Below the pieces are notes generated by a model. It made no database searches. It was not told the DNA's origin and saw only the letters and a list, made by a program, of their open reading frames with translations. Shown here in pieces: positions 25,826 through 39,926 of a stretch of 64,000 nucleotides of DNA; the stretch's first letter is position 1; every line of letters begins with the position of its first letter. Position numbers and translations under genes: made by a program. This DNA comes from Anabas testudineus (lineage: Eukaryota > Chordata > Actinopteri > Anabantiformes > Anabantidae). The stretch lies in the NCBI RefSeq assembly GCF_900324465.2, contig NC_046630.1:11669125-11733124 (forward strand), in the 5' to 3' direction.

Positions 25826-26587
25826 ACACAAGCCGAGGGCAGTCGCTCAGCTGCCCGGTGTCAAGTGACAGCTCAGTCCGTGCTAGAGGTCAGCCAGCTT
25901 AGCCACCTTTATATTCTGTCAGCTGTTTTGTTCACGGTCACCGAGCCGCTGCTTGACACACACCGGTTAACATGATAGATGGAACAGTGCCCGCCACCTT
26001 TAGGTGCGCGGTGTTAGCTTGTGGGACAGGTTGTTGTCTGTGTTGACAACACGGTGTGAGCTGTCAGGGTGTCCCTCTGCCCCGGTGCTGGGAGAAGGAA
26101 TCACAAGATGTCCTCAGGCAATGAAGTAAGCTGCTATTTAAAGCCAGCGTGCGGAAAAAAAAAACATGCTGCTCTGTCTGGTGTTTATAAGCTTTAGTTA
26201 CAGCTACATCGTTATGTTTACTACACAGCTCTTTAGGTGGACCACACTGACTCGTCACTGTCGGTGTCATAACGAGTCGGTGAAGTAGAGGGGGATGTAC
26301 AGTTTTCCATCCCGCCCTGAACAACCCTCCTCTCCCGTACACAGTCTCCTGTGTTTCTTCCTGGTCCAGCATACGTCGTGTGCTCTGGGTGCGTCTCACA
26401 AACCAGCCCGTCATGCAAAAGAGTTTCGCTGTATGTCTATAGGTGGTGCTGAGAAATGCGGTGTTACTCATCGACTGACATATATAACCCCAAACTGACA
26501 AAACCGGTTTTATCATGCTTTTCATTTGGAGGTGAGAGCTACAGATTCAGCATGTGTTTTCCTTACAGAGAGGACAATGATAAGAAC

Positions 26588-29154
26588 ATGATCAGCGCCG
26601 ATGGCTTCTCAAAATGCGAGGCGACTCTGCAACAGAGAGGCAGGAGGAGGCCACCCGCAGAGATGCTGCATCTGCTGTCAGCAGTCATTGTTTGGTTGGT
26701 GACGGGTACCACCATCTCCAGCCTTAACAAATGGATATTTGCAGTTTACAACTTCAGGTACCCTCTGCTGCTGTCTGCGCTTCACATGTTGACAGCCATA
26801 GTGGTGGACTATGGGCTGATCAAACTCCGAGTGATTCGCCACAGAGGGGTTGGAGAGCAAGACTTGACTTCCAGTGCGAAATGCAAGGTATTCCTGCTGA
26901 GTCTGACATTTTGTGCAAGTATTGCCTTTGGGAACATGGGACTGAACTATGTCCAGCTGTCGTTTGCACAAATGATCTATACTACAACACCGCTCTTTAC
27001 TTTGGCCATCTCCACACTGATCCTGGGCAAACAGCATCACATCCTCAAATACACAGCCATGATGCCCATCTGCCTGGGAGCCTCCTTCAGCATCATGGGA
27101 GAGGTCCAGTTTGATCAAACCGGCTGCTTCTTTGTGTTCGCGGCGACCATGTTGAGGGGTGTCAAGTCCATTCAGCAGAGTGAGTGTTTCTGTCCTGTTT
27201 GTCATATTAGTGTTTTGCTGTGTTTTTGTTGTAGCTACAGAGAGTAACCTCTGTGAAGTTTTAAAACTGGAAACTTCATCTCATACCAGTGACATCAGAA
27301 TGTATTTTGGTGTTTTCCCCTGTGTGCAGCAGTCTGCGGTCCTGGAACGTTTTAGTGATTTGGTGATTCACACATATTACAACACAGTGTCACTGTAGTA
27401 TACTTCTGGTTTCCTAGGAAACATAATACAAACATCAGTATGTGTGTGAGTTGAATTAGGCAGTGATCTTCTGTAAAACCAATAGATTAAATTAGCTACT
27501 TCTAAAGTGTATCTTATTTTTATGCATGCACCACATTTCTGTGGCTGCTCTCAGAGAGCATGTGACAATGTTTTAAAATGAACATAGCGTTCCTTCAAAA
27601 TGATCAACTTAAAACAAATTTTAGATTGGCCCCAGTTTAAGTAACCATGTCCTGGGAAAAACATGTCCCTTTCATGAATTGATGTCATATGGGTTGCACT
27701 AAGAAGCAGTATTTACTTAATAGTAGTAATTACTGCATAAGTTAATTTAAAGTTGGTTTCTGTGTTCAGTGAATTAGGACTGAGGAACATCAGTCTCCAT
27801 AATGTATTTATCAGGGAAGAAATGAGAAAGTAATGAGTTGCTAAAAGTATAGTGATGCTTTTTGTTACATAACACTAAAGCAAATATTAGGTTTTGGTCA
27901 GAGGAATGGAATGATGTATATGTTGTGCCTGGACAGGCACAGAGGCCCCTCATGGTTACATAGGTAAACTTGGAGCCAGGGGACCATCATTTTAAATTCT
28001 AAATACTCCAGTACACATGCTCAGTAACAAACATCACAAGACTGGAGATGTGGTTTCTTAAATGCAAGTATATAGGAAAGAACACGTAACTCCTGTTTTT
28101 GACTTTGTAAACAAGGTCCAGCAGATGAAAATTGCTGCACATTACTTTTACTTTTAATCCTGACGAAAACTTAATGTCCATCCTGAGGTGCCAAACTATC
28201 TGGGAGATGTTGTCTCAAGTTTCAACAAGCTATTTTCATCGTCGCACACTAGTTGTTGTTACTGTTTCCCTAACAAGTTTATTTTTCTCTCTCAAGCCTG
28301 CTGTAGTGTATTCCTTTATTTTGTTTATACAGTATGACATAGTGGAGTGTTTGAACAGCGTTAGAGCTTCTTTAGTTCTTACTAACACATGAAGTTCTGC
28401 ATATGTGTTTTGCTTCCTGCCTGTCTACATGAGGACACAAACATTTAAACCAGGTGCTTTACATATTTCCCTGCCATTTTCCTGTTATCAGTTCCGAAGC
28501 CTGCTCTGAGTGAACAAAAGCGAGTCTGTTCCTATTATTCTGACTAGAAACACACAGGTACCTTCCTTATGTGACAACATTCCAATAAAAAATGCATGTT
28601 GTTGTTTCCTTGTTTATGCAGGCATCTTACTGCAGGAGGAGAAAATCAACTCTGTGTTCCTCCTCTACCTGATGTCCATTCCTAGTTTCTGCATCTTGGC
28701 TGTGGCAGCTCTGGCCTTAGAAAACTGGGCTATGCTGGAGTCGCCGCTGCATTACGACCGCCACCTGTGGGTTTTCATCTTGCTCAGCTGCCTGGGTTCA
28801 GTCATGTACAACTTGGCCAGCTGCTGCGTAATCACGCTCACCTCGGCAGTCACTCTGCATATCCTCGGCAACCTGAGCGTGGTGGGAAACCTGCTGTTGT
28901 CCCAGCTGCTTTTCGGCAGTGAACTGTCCGCCCTAAGTTGTGCCGGTGCAGTGCTGACATTGTCTGGCATGCTTATTTATCAGAACTCTGAGTTCATTGT
29001 CAGCTACCTGGATGCACGCAGAGCCAAATCCAAAGGGTCAGAATCAGTTGATTTTCACAATGCATGTGGAGAGGACCTGAACAAAGCTAGTATGTCTGAA
29101 CCAACATATCATCAGCAGAGGACAGATGGAAAACAGGAAGACAAAATAGACTGA
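26588..29154 (+). CDS. slc35e4: Solute carrier family 35 member E4-like transporter
   Basis: Two coding exons, 26588-27179 and 28622-29154 (1125 nt, 374 residues; human SLC35E4 is about 350 and also has two exons). The ATG at 26588 is the first in-frame methionine after the acceptor at 26568. After a short hydrophilic N-terminus there are about ten hydrophobic segments, beginning HLLSAVIVWLVTGTTISSLN and NFRYPLLLSALHMLTAIVVD. The exon 2 segments include HILGNLSVVGNLLLSQLLFG. This is the EamA/triose-phosphate-transporter fold of nucleotide-sugar-transporter relatives. The substrate of SLC35E4 is not established. The tail after SEFIVSYLDARRAKSKG is hydrophilic and poorly conserved. Position between osbp2 and a smoothelin gene matches human 22q12 and supports the E4 assignment. 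Confidence 0.88.
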
Positions 29155-32100
29155 ACTGAAAGGATGAAGAAGGGAATAAATGTCGAAGGATAAAATAATT
29201 AAAAACCATAGCTGTACCTTGTCTCAATAAGTTGGCAGAGGAAGTGTGACCTTATAAGCAAGTCATCACTAATGATGTTACAGATCATTTTCTTAGGTAA
29301 TTATTTTTTAACTTCCTCACTGTGCCAAGTTATTTCTCCTTTGGTCACACAGAACCTGAAATTTGCCAAGAGGAAAAGATCGCCTTTGTTCATCACAGTG
29401 ACAGTCTTTCCTTAACCTGTAAATTTCTCATACATAGCCTATAGAAGTAAATGCATGCATGAGCACACTAAACTGTTTGATACCTCATGAGGTATTCACT
29501 TACACTACTCCACTGTGAAACAGTTCTCATTTACAGAGGGCTCTAATCAATGTTTTGAGTGGCTGTCGTGGATATTGTCAGCTCGTGTAACATTGAGGTG
29601 TGCGAGGTTTAGAGACTACTCCTCCTCAACTCTTAACGGGCACAATGTGTATTAAAAATAAATATTAATGGTACTGTTACCTGATATTCACCTGGTCCTG
29701 TCTTGGTGAGGGACTTGTTTTTTGGCAGCTTTTATTGATGGTATGTAAAGAGGATGCGTGTGAACTAAGGAAACTGCAGTTGTTGTTTTAGGGCTAAAAC
29801 CATTCTCCAGAGGCATGAGGGACAAAGCCAACATTTCTGTGCAATGAGATGCCTCTTTTTCTCTACTGAAGCACATTTTTATTAAGAGGCCTGAGCTCTA
29901 TGGTTTGTCCTTCACAATGAGCCTCTGTGCGGCTTCCATTTAAGGCCTAGATTTTTTTTTTCCCCAAAACTGTTTTAAAGACGGTCTCTCTGTAGAATTA
30001 GTGCAATTATTTCCATCTGTTTAACAGCACACTCACTGCAGTGTACCTCGATAATTAGGTTCATGCGTTCTCTAAGGAGTGCCACTCATCTTTAGAAGTC
30101 TTGTCCCTGTGGATTAGATGAGGAAAAAGAAAAGGACTTTAAGGTTGCTTCCTAAGTCCTACACGATGCCATGTGTTTTGGATTAATTGTCCCTTTTTGT
30201 AGAGGATGTTTTTAAAAAGTTAGTTGACACATCTTCTGCTGGACAGTGTTACGTTTCCCTTCAGTGTTTGCAAAGCATTATTTCCCTCTTAATATTTATG
30301 TGAAAGAAAATATTTATTTTTGAATGATCATAGTAATCACTGGCTTCGTTAAGTTGTAGAGTTTGGTCTTTAAGTATCTTGCACATGTTATATTAGACAG
30401 CAGTGGTGTGTCCTGTCCCTCTCTCTTTAGAGACAAGTCAACTGTGCTAAGCAGAAAACAGCATGATGACGTGACCAGGTCATTGCTCACATACAGTTGA
30501 GCTCTCACACAACACAACAAAGCCATACACGAAGGTGTTTTTTTTGTTTGTTTGTTTTTTATTATGATCCCTCCTTCTATTCTGGATAATTTGCCAAAAG
30601 AGCAAAAGCAGGCAGGAGTGAAATACTTTACCTAATTTATCATGGATTTAAATTTCAAGTGTGCCATTTGTCCTGAGCACTATGTCATGTTGTGATTAAT
30701 ATATGATTCTGAGATATTTTCCACGGAACCACAGTTGGTTGAAAGTGGTGCAAGAAAGATATCTAATGTTTTATATTGCAGTTTGATAAATGGCTTTGTT
30801 ATTAAATACCTCAAATGTTAATAGGATGACTAATACCCTCATGTTCATTGATTAATTATGTCAACATCAGACTGTCATCAAGCAGCTTTTCAATAACTAT
30901 GGTAAAACTGCAGCATGTGAATGATATATTCTATTGTTTCAGTAATCTAATCATCACATTTTATAACACACATTTTAATACGATGTCATGTTGTGCTCTG
31001 ATCAGAATGACCTCCACTGTCATGTTTTTTGGTTTTATATTCTCAGTTAAACATTTTGTTCATATTATGAGTATGGGGCAAACAAAAGTTGCACTGACAT
31101 GTTACGAAGACGCTGCCTTCAAAGCCTGTGGTTCCTGTGTACATACTGAGTTTACTTGTTTGCAAAGCTAGTTGGATGTAAATAGTTATTTTATTATATT
31201 TATGTACTTTATTGTCATACTTTGCTGGTTTAAGCTATACTGGTTTAGGAATGAAACATTTGCCTCATGCCTTATTTGGACACAGTTTAGAAGAGAAGGA
31301 TTAGTTAATTTGTCATTTTGTAAAGTGAACCCTTTGAATGCCAACAGCAGACAAATGTGCTGTTAAGGACAAAAGCTGGGTGATTCATACATATGATCTG
31401 CGATTGCTTGAATAAGAAATAAACTGACTGGTACAATAAATAACAACTCTACAGAATCGGAGCAGTTCTTGCATCAAATAACATAACTCCATTGTCACAG
31501 CTACTACAAATTTACTGTCATACAGACATTTTAAATTAGATTAGAGTCTTTTTTATTATGTTAAAATGTGTGATCTCCGAACATGTATTGTGATGTTTTG
31601 AGGAGCTATTAAAGGCTGTTTCACCTCTGGAAAGTGTTTAAAATACACATCCTCTATTTAAACATAAAATCCCTTAATACCGTTCAGGTATTGATTATTA
31701 TCAATTATTAAAATTAGTGGTAATAACATTGTCTGTTATTTTTGAAGTAGTTGTCAATGTTCACCACTTGGTGGAGCAATTTACCTTGTTTCTGATGTAT
31801 GAGATCTGCCTGTTTGACACAGAAAAGTCATTTCCGAAGCAGTATCAGTATTCTGAACAAGTATTCTTCTTCACTTGTTTTCTTCCAGGTTGTGTCTGTG
31901 TGTGTGGGTTTTTGTGTGTGTTTCTCGTATATGTGTGCACGCTCTGTATCCCCTGTTTAAGATTCCACTACTGCTGTAAACAGAGGGTTCACTGGTCAGC
32001 CTTTTGCCTGAATAAGGCAGTGCTCCTCACTTTTTGTCCTTGTTAACTCCTTCATGTCCGAGAAAATGGTTTGTCTGGAGCCCTCTCCAGGGGAAAATTG

Positions 32101-32289
32101 TCCAAGTCAGTGATGTGGTTTGAGGTGAGTTTTGCTGTGTCCCATAAACTATCACATATGATCCAGGATGTAATGACAAGATAAGCTCTCTGCTGAGGAG
32201 GACAGAGACCGGAGGACAAGGACCTGATGTGTTTCTCCCTCCTCCTCCACCTCCACCTCCTCCTCCGCCTCTTTCTTCCCATCTTGGGT
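29155..32289 (+). other. slc35e4 3' UTR and intergenic spacer
   Basis: No supported gene. AATAAA is present at 29175-29180, with others near 29656, 31418 and 31437, so the slc35e4 transcript may end early or run through a long AT-rich 3' UTR. Short open frames here have no recognisable similarity and no coding-like composition. Confidence 0.5.
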
Positions 32290-32499
32290 GGTACATATAA
32301 GCAACCCCAAAACTCTCTGTCCAAACATGCGTGTTTCTGAAGTGCTGTGGTGAGAGGTGTGATGTCAAGGCTGAACTTCCACAGATCTCCGGGCACGTTC
32401 AGAGAGAGGTGGAGGAGAGGAGAGGAGAATCGAGTGCTGAATCCTTCTGAGAAGCCCACAGACCACCACAAGACGTATCACTTCACAACCTGAAAACAG
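32290..32499 (+). promoter_or_regulatory. TATA-type promoter and non-coding first exon of the smoothelin-family gene
   Basis: CATATAAG at about 32294-32301 looks like a TATA box. About 30 bp downstream a non-coding exon would begin, ending at 32499 with the donor GTGAGT (TGAAAACAG before it). The acceptor TTTACCACGCAG, ending at 33059, is 2 nt before the ATG of the coding exon. A CTCC/CCACCT-rich tract sits just upstream (32235-32275). Confidence 0.6.
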
Positions 32500-33061
32500 G
32501 TGAGTAGCACTGCACCTCAACAGCCACCAATCTGTGATCTGAATTCCTATCTTTCACATTACGTTTGTTTTTTGTTTTTTTGTCTCGGCTCGTGTTCGCC
32601 TGTATCTGAGGACGCATAGTTTTTAAGGCTCTTTTGGTAACGGGCTTATTCCACCACATTACTATATTTGTACGTGTTTTTCCCTTTTTCTGTGCTGCAG
32701 TTGCTGAGATGCACTGAGGGGTATTTCAGTAAGACAAACACATTTCTTTGCACATCTGCTCAGTTTGTGTCTGTGTTATGACTCACAAAGTTGTTTATAA
32801 TGTTCATATTTCAGTTACTGAACAGAGCGCGAGTAGAACACATGCTGTGTGGATAGTTTTACATTATTTAATCTAAACAACAAGAAACAGTCTAGTGCAG
32901 TCTGTCAGTTCTGTGTGAATTTTTAAGCCACGTTATACATACAAAACAGAAAGGCAAAGATTGCTTCTCCAAACATGATTTCATGTTTATGTTGCTGTCT
33001 TTGCTGAGCATGCGTCCAGAGCTGTGTTTTCACACTGTCCGACCACATTTACCACGCAGAC

Positions 33062-34562
<1,501 letters not shown>

Positions 34563-36300
34563 CTTTTCACAAGTCAGACGCTAGCTTTCATGTTGGCTCT
34601 GATTTCAATCTTTACATCACACACACAATACACACAGTGAGGTCAACTGAATAGTTAGTTTTTGTGCTAGACTTACCATGAAGGAAAATGTTTTGTGTTT
34701 GGTGTGTCCTGCGGCTGTATGATGTGAATGTAATCAACATTAATCATTGTGGCTCTGCACACTACGAAATGGATTTGAAATAAAACAATCAAGATGTGCT
34801 GCAAGTGTCGACTGTCAGCTTTAATTTAAGGGTTTGTTCAAAAATATTGGATGAATTCAAACATTTTTTATGCCTAGCGCTCCAAATTTAGAGTCTCAGA
34901 AGCTTTTGGATAAACTAACATAATCATAAATTAAATTGTCAAATTGAATACTGACTTTAACAGTTACTAATGCTTTGCAGTCATTAATGACTGAGGTCTG
35001 GAAGTCATAGACGTCACCAGATGCTGGGCGTCTTCCCTAGTGGATGTTCTTCCAGGTTTCTGCTGCACCTCTCTGTATTTGCTGCTTGTTCTTGAGGTGT
35101 TTTACCTTCTGTAAGTAAAATTGAAAATTAGCTCCAGGGCAAAACTTGGCCATTGCAGAATATTCCACTTGTTTGTGTCACAGAACACATTGGTGAGCTC
35201 GGGGAAATCAAAAAGCCCAGGAGAACGTGGAAAACAACTACAGGAGAAGACAAAATAATTATTTCCCTGGTGAGTAAATATTGTTTCAAGTAAGGCAGTT
35301 GTCCAGATCCATAACAACTGTCATGACATAAGCATATTTTTATGTCAACAATCAAGAGAAATTTTCACCGGAGTGAAGTCAAGTGTTTATTAAAAGATGT
35401 AAACCATTGGTAAGTCTCAGGACGAACAAGTAATAAAACTGAAAAATTAAATAATGATTGTGTTCATTTGTCCTTAAACCATAAAAAGTTGTAACTCTGA
35501 CATGCTCCACACATTATTTTTACCAAACCACTGAATTCAAACTGACCTCTCACACTTGACCGTTCACACATCTTCATTTGTGTCATTTCAAATCCACGTT
35601 GGCGCCACGCAGAGCCAAAAATCACGAAAAACCTTGTCATTGTCCAAATATTTACAGATTTGACCGTATCAGCTCTGAGTGGACAGCTGGCGCTGGGGAT
35701 CAGGACATTCCACTGAGATTACACATCTGCATTAATCCCAGTCCGAGCCACTGAGGATCTGGGAACAAATGTTGTGATGATGCTGTGGACGGTCTGACCG
35801 TGTGAAGGTTAGAGACACATTTAATGGCTTCCTAGGTCATTTTAACTGTAAATACCTAATATCCAGCAGCTCCTTGTGTTTCATTTGAAACTTTTTCAGC
35901 TCTTTGTTCTGAATCTTTAGAGCTAATGTGCAAATACCGGCCCCTTCACTATCACTTGTAACAGAGACAGTTCCAGGGGGTTTGACCTGATTGTTTTGGC
36001 CCCTGCTTTTTACCATTCTTGCCTCCAGCTTTATTTGCTAGAATACACCTTTAATACTTCTGGAAAATAAGGTCTCCACTTGCTCCAGCTTTTCTAATAG
36101 CTGTATAGACACAGTGGAGCACAATGTGCCGAATAACCTGAACCTTCAATACCCTCATTTGCCAGTGATACTGTGCTCAGCCTCCACCAGCTGCAGCGCC
36201 CTTTGCGGTGTCCCGCTGCTATAAAGATATCACAGTGGTGGCAAAATGGTAGCGTTGCCAAAGCTAAATCCTTATTATTGACACGCTGGTCAATCCTCCC
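34563..36300 (+). other. Spacer between the smoothelin-family gene and inpp5j
   Basis: After the smoothelin-family 3' UTR (to about 34800) there is a decayed DNA-transposon fragment and then unremarkable AT-rich sequence. I looked for selenoprotein M, which lies between SMTN and INPP5J in human, and saw no FYHNL-type coding segment on either strand. Confidence 0.45.
34803..35190 (-). mobile_element. Decayed Tc1/mariner-like DNA transposon fragment
   Basis: The phrases GTCAGCTTTAATTTAAGGG, TTTTGGATAAACTAACATAA and CTTGGCCATTGCAGAAT occur in the order known from a common fish Tc1-like element, read as the 3' part of the element on the minus strand. This comparison is from memory of the repeat consensus. 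No transposase frame survives and the right-hand part is missing, so it is a truncated relic. Confidence 0.6.
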
Positions 36301-36403
36301 TATCGGTGACGCACCAGTGCCTGATTAATGCGTCACTGATGCTCAATTATTTCCGGCCGGCTGCACTTTAGCAGCTGATTTTTGTTTTGGTGTCCTTGCT
36401 CTG

Positions 36404-36450
36404 CCCCCCCCCCCCCCCCCCCCCCCCCCAGGTGCTCATATGTTGTAGTG

Positions 36451-36485
<35 letters not shown>
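36404..36485. repeat. C26 run followed by (GA)16 in the inpp5j upstream region
   Basis: An uninterrupted run of 26 C (36404-36429), a 24-bp spacer, then about 16 GA units (36454-36485). It sits about 450 bp before the end of the probable first non-coding exon of inpp5j. Confidence 0.95.
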
Positions 36486-36487
<2 letters not shown>

Positions 36488-36639
36488 CTACTGTGAGCGC
36501 GCATGATGGGTACGGCCGGTGTGCAGGAGGTGCAGGCAAGATGCTGACCGAAAAGTGCACAACTCCGCTGAGCAACTGCGCTGCGCAATAGGCAGTAGTG
36601 ATAAATAGATGAAATACAATCAGGTGTATGCAAACATCA

Positions 36640-36930
36640 ACATGCAAGAGTTCGGACATATCAAGCGCGGCCGCCTCTTGTCCTGAGAGCCCGATTTGCG
36701 CGGTCCGCACCGTGACAGAGACGTCCGCTGCCCGCGGTACCCACGGGTCGCATCCGAGCTGCAGGCTGGCTGGGTCCTCCTGTCTCCGATCCCCAATTCA
36801 ACCTTGCACATTTCTGCGTGTGTCGTGCTGACGGGTGTGCGAAACGGAAGGAGTCGGATGATTCTCTGCCGCGTCAATTAACGAGCTCACCTTTGCCGTT
36901 CACCTTGAAAATCCCACAACGCGTCAAAAG
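36640..36930 (+). promoter_or_regulatory. inpp5j: Probable CpG-rich promoter/non-coding first exon of inpp5j
   Basis: CpG-rich sequence (GCGCGGCCGCC, CCGCGGTACCCACGGG) runs into CGCGTCAAAAG, followed at 36931 by a consensus donor GTAAGA. The coding exon lies behind an acceptor at about 37764 (CATACAG). This fits a non-coding exon 1 spliced over about 830 bp. The left edge is approximate. Confidence 0.55.
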
Positions 36931-37784
36931 GTAAGACAGATGTGCTCGTCGGGTCACTACAGCTTAGCATTCATGCTGATCCTGCATGTGAGCGCGTTTT
37001 ATATAGAGGTTATGAACGACACCATGCACACTTATGGACTATCATATGTGAAAAAAGGCCACTTGTACAAATAAGCTGTGAAAGTTGTGTCTTCACTTTG
37101 AGTGAAGTGAATTTCTCCAAACGTGTCCGGCCACCGTTACTCAGACTCTGTTTTGCAGGTTACTATGGTGGTCACATGAATAGCTAGTAAAGAGATCCTA
37201 TTTTGCATGTCATGAATATCTAAAAGCAGTGTATGATTTCTGTGTGTGAGGACACGAACAAAATGGTTGGAGCCTGGTGCTCTCCTCTCTCATGTCAGAC
37301 ACCCTTGCATCCCTTAGTTTGACCTGAGATCCAGTAGAAACAAATAGTAGAACAGAGAGCAGTAAGTCCCACAGACAATATCTTCTGCTTTGTAAAAGGG
37401 TCACGGGCTAATTCCCACTGCTAACTAGGGTATAATCCAAGATGCACATCCAGAGTTAGTTTCTCAGTCGAACTGCCATCTCATGATAACATCATCAATG
37501 ACGCCGAGGGAGCCTGATGCAGACAGGTGCTCAGGAAAAAATTCTCTCAGCTACCACTGACTGCAGGGAAAACATTTTCACCATTACCTGATCACAATAC
37601 ATTTTAAATTCACTGCTGCATGAACATAGTTTCAAGACATAATCAAGGGCAGGGAAGGCGAAAGTAGCGTGTTATTTTTATAATCCGAGCTTCACTATCT
37701 TGCTTTATATGGCACTATCGCTTGTCTGTATCAGGCTGTGTTGTGTTATACTTATCCACATACAGGACGGACCGTTACAGATTC

Positions 37785-39849
37785 ATGGATCACATACAGC
37801 AGAAACAAATCAGTGCTGACCCTTGTGGGCCCAAAATGCAATCGGGACCCATGTGCATCGATTGGACCAGACCAGGTTTATCGCCACAGCTTGAAATTCA
37901 AGAACCACCTCTCATCATCACATCGGAGGTGCTCAGGAAACAGTCTGGACTGAGTCCTGTCCAGCCGGCAGCTGCACCTTCAAAAGCAACACAGCAGGCA
38001 CAGTCTGGGTCCACTCCAGCAACACTGGCAAGCATCAGCAGGCCAAGGCCGACAGCTCTTGGAAGCAAACCTGATAGTAAATATCTAAAGCCAACCAGAT
38101 TCTCAGTGGACCCGTCCAAGGAAATAGATTTAATCCCAGTTTGCATCCCAGGGCCTCAAAGTGCCAACATCCCCCCGCATTCACCGACAGAGACGTCCTT
38201 CCCTCTTCACAGTCCTCAAAGTCCCCAAAGCCCTCTGTCTTACACCAGCCAGCCTTACCTCAGTCCCACTCTCAGCCTGCCCTCCAGCCTCAGCCCCAAA
38301 CCCAGCCTCAGCACTCAGCCACAGAGGAACACCTCTTCTGGGAGCTCAACACAGAGCCAAGTGCAGTCCGAGAAGCCAGCAGGAGACAACAATGACTTCA
38401 GGTGAGATGGAGCATAATCTTTATTAAAATATTTTTTATATAGCTTAGCTTTTTCATTTCCACACAGGTTTCAATGTTTTGTCTTTGTCACAGTGGACGT
38501 TGTTCCCTGCTATGTCTAAATACAGCTGCAGAATGTGTCCTGCAGTCAGTGGCTGTAAAACAGCTGATGTGTGCCAACTGGTCACATTTATCAAAGCTAC
38601 AAATTTCACTAAGACATTTATTAACCTGACACAGCCATATTTTATTGGCAGACTTCCTGGAGTCATATTTCTGTTGTTTACCTCCTTCGTAAACAAAGGC
38701 TGCTTGTGAAAATCCAGTTTAGTTTGTGTTACTGTGTTTATATGAAGAATAAAACCTGTCAACAGGTCCTCCACCACTGCACAGGTTAGTGTAAGTCAGT
38801 GCTTTACAGATGCACAAGTGAATTCGGAAAATGTTTAGCATTGTATTACATTTTCTGGACAAAATGATAAATAACTAATAAAAATAATTGTTGGTTGAAG
38901 GCTAATTAGCTGTTTCTGTAATGAAAGCATTAGGCTGGTAGTTCAATTATGTTTTACATACTACATTTAGTCTTCTCTCTTAGTACTTACACACATGCAA
39001 ACACAAGACTTAGTCATCATCGAGGTACAAAGGGGTGCTTAATTGTCCTTATCTTTTTCTATATACAGAAGCACTGATGAAAGCTATTTCCCGAAGGATT
39101 ACAGCATGGATTATGTCCCCTTTCAGCCTATAGAATATAATGCGTCAGTTTAATGCAGCATTTCCACTGTTTCTATCCGTTCAAAGGGTGTACATCGTCA
39201 CATGGAACGTGGGATCAGCTGTCCCGCCAGATGACATCACTTCTCTGTTCGGACCAAATGTTTCAGATGGCAGCGTTGACATGTTTATCATTGGGTAAGC
39301 AAGTCTTTCTACCAGACTCAGCAGTGCCAAAAAGACAGCCGTGAGTGCCCACTCAGTCATCTGTGTTCATTTTGATCCATCGCCGTCCTTTTTATTCCAC
39401 TTTCACTTATTTAATGACATTTCTCTGCTTGCTGGCATCATCCAGACTCCAGGAGGTCAACTCCATGATAAACAAGAGACTGAAGGATGTTCTTTTTTCC
39501 GACCACTGGAGTGATCTGTGCATGGACACACTCAGCCCCTTTGGATATGTGTTGGTCAGTGAGGAGTTAAACCTACTACTGTAGATCTTGTACCCCTGTC
39601 CCATGTTTGTGTAATTATAGCATCTAGTTTGCTTTGTTGTTATCTCATTTTCCATATTTCTGTTTAGGTTGCCTCCCAGCGAATGCAGGGAGTACTGCTG
39701 CTGGTTTTCTCTAAATTCTGCCATCTTCCATTCCTCAGAGGTGTGCAGACACAGAGTACTCGCACAGGACTCGGGGGATACTGGGTACGTGCTGCACATT
39801 GAAGATTACAGCTCTTCTGAGATTTATTAGGTTGTAAATTTGATAAACG

Positions 39850-39926
<77 letters not shown>

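Noticed and set aside
36333-36710. Long open frames on both strands upstream of inpp5j
   Set aside because: They are created by the poly-C/poly-G and GA repeats and contain homopolymer and two-residue peptides only.
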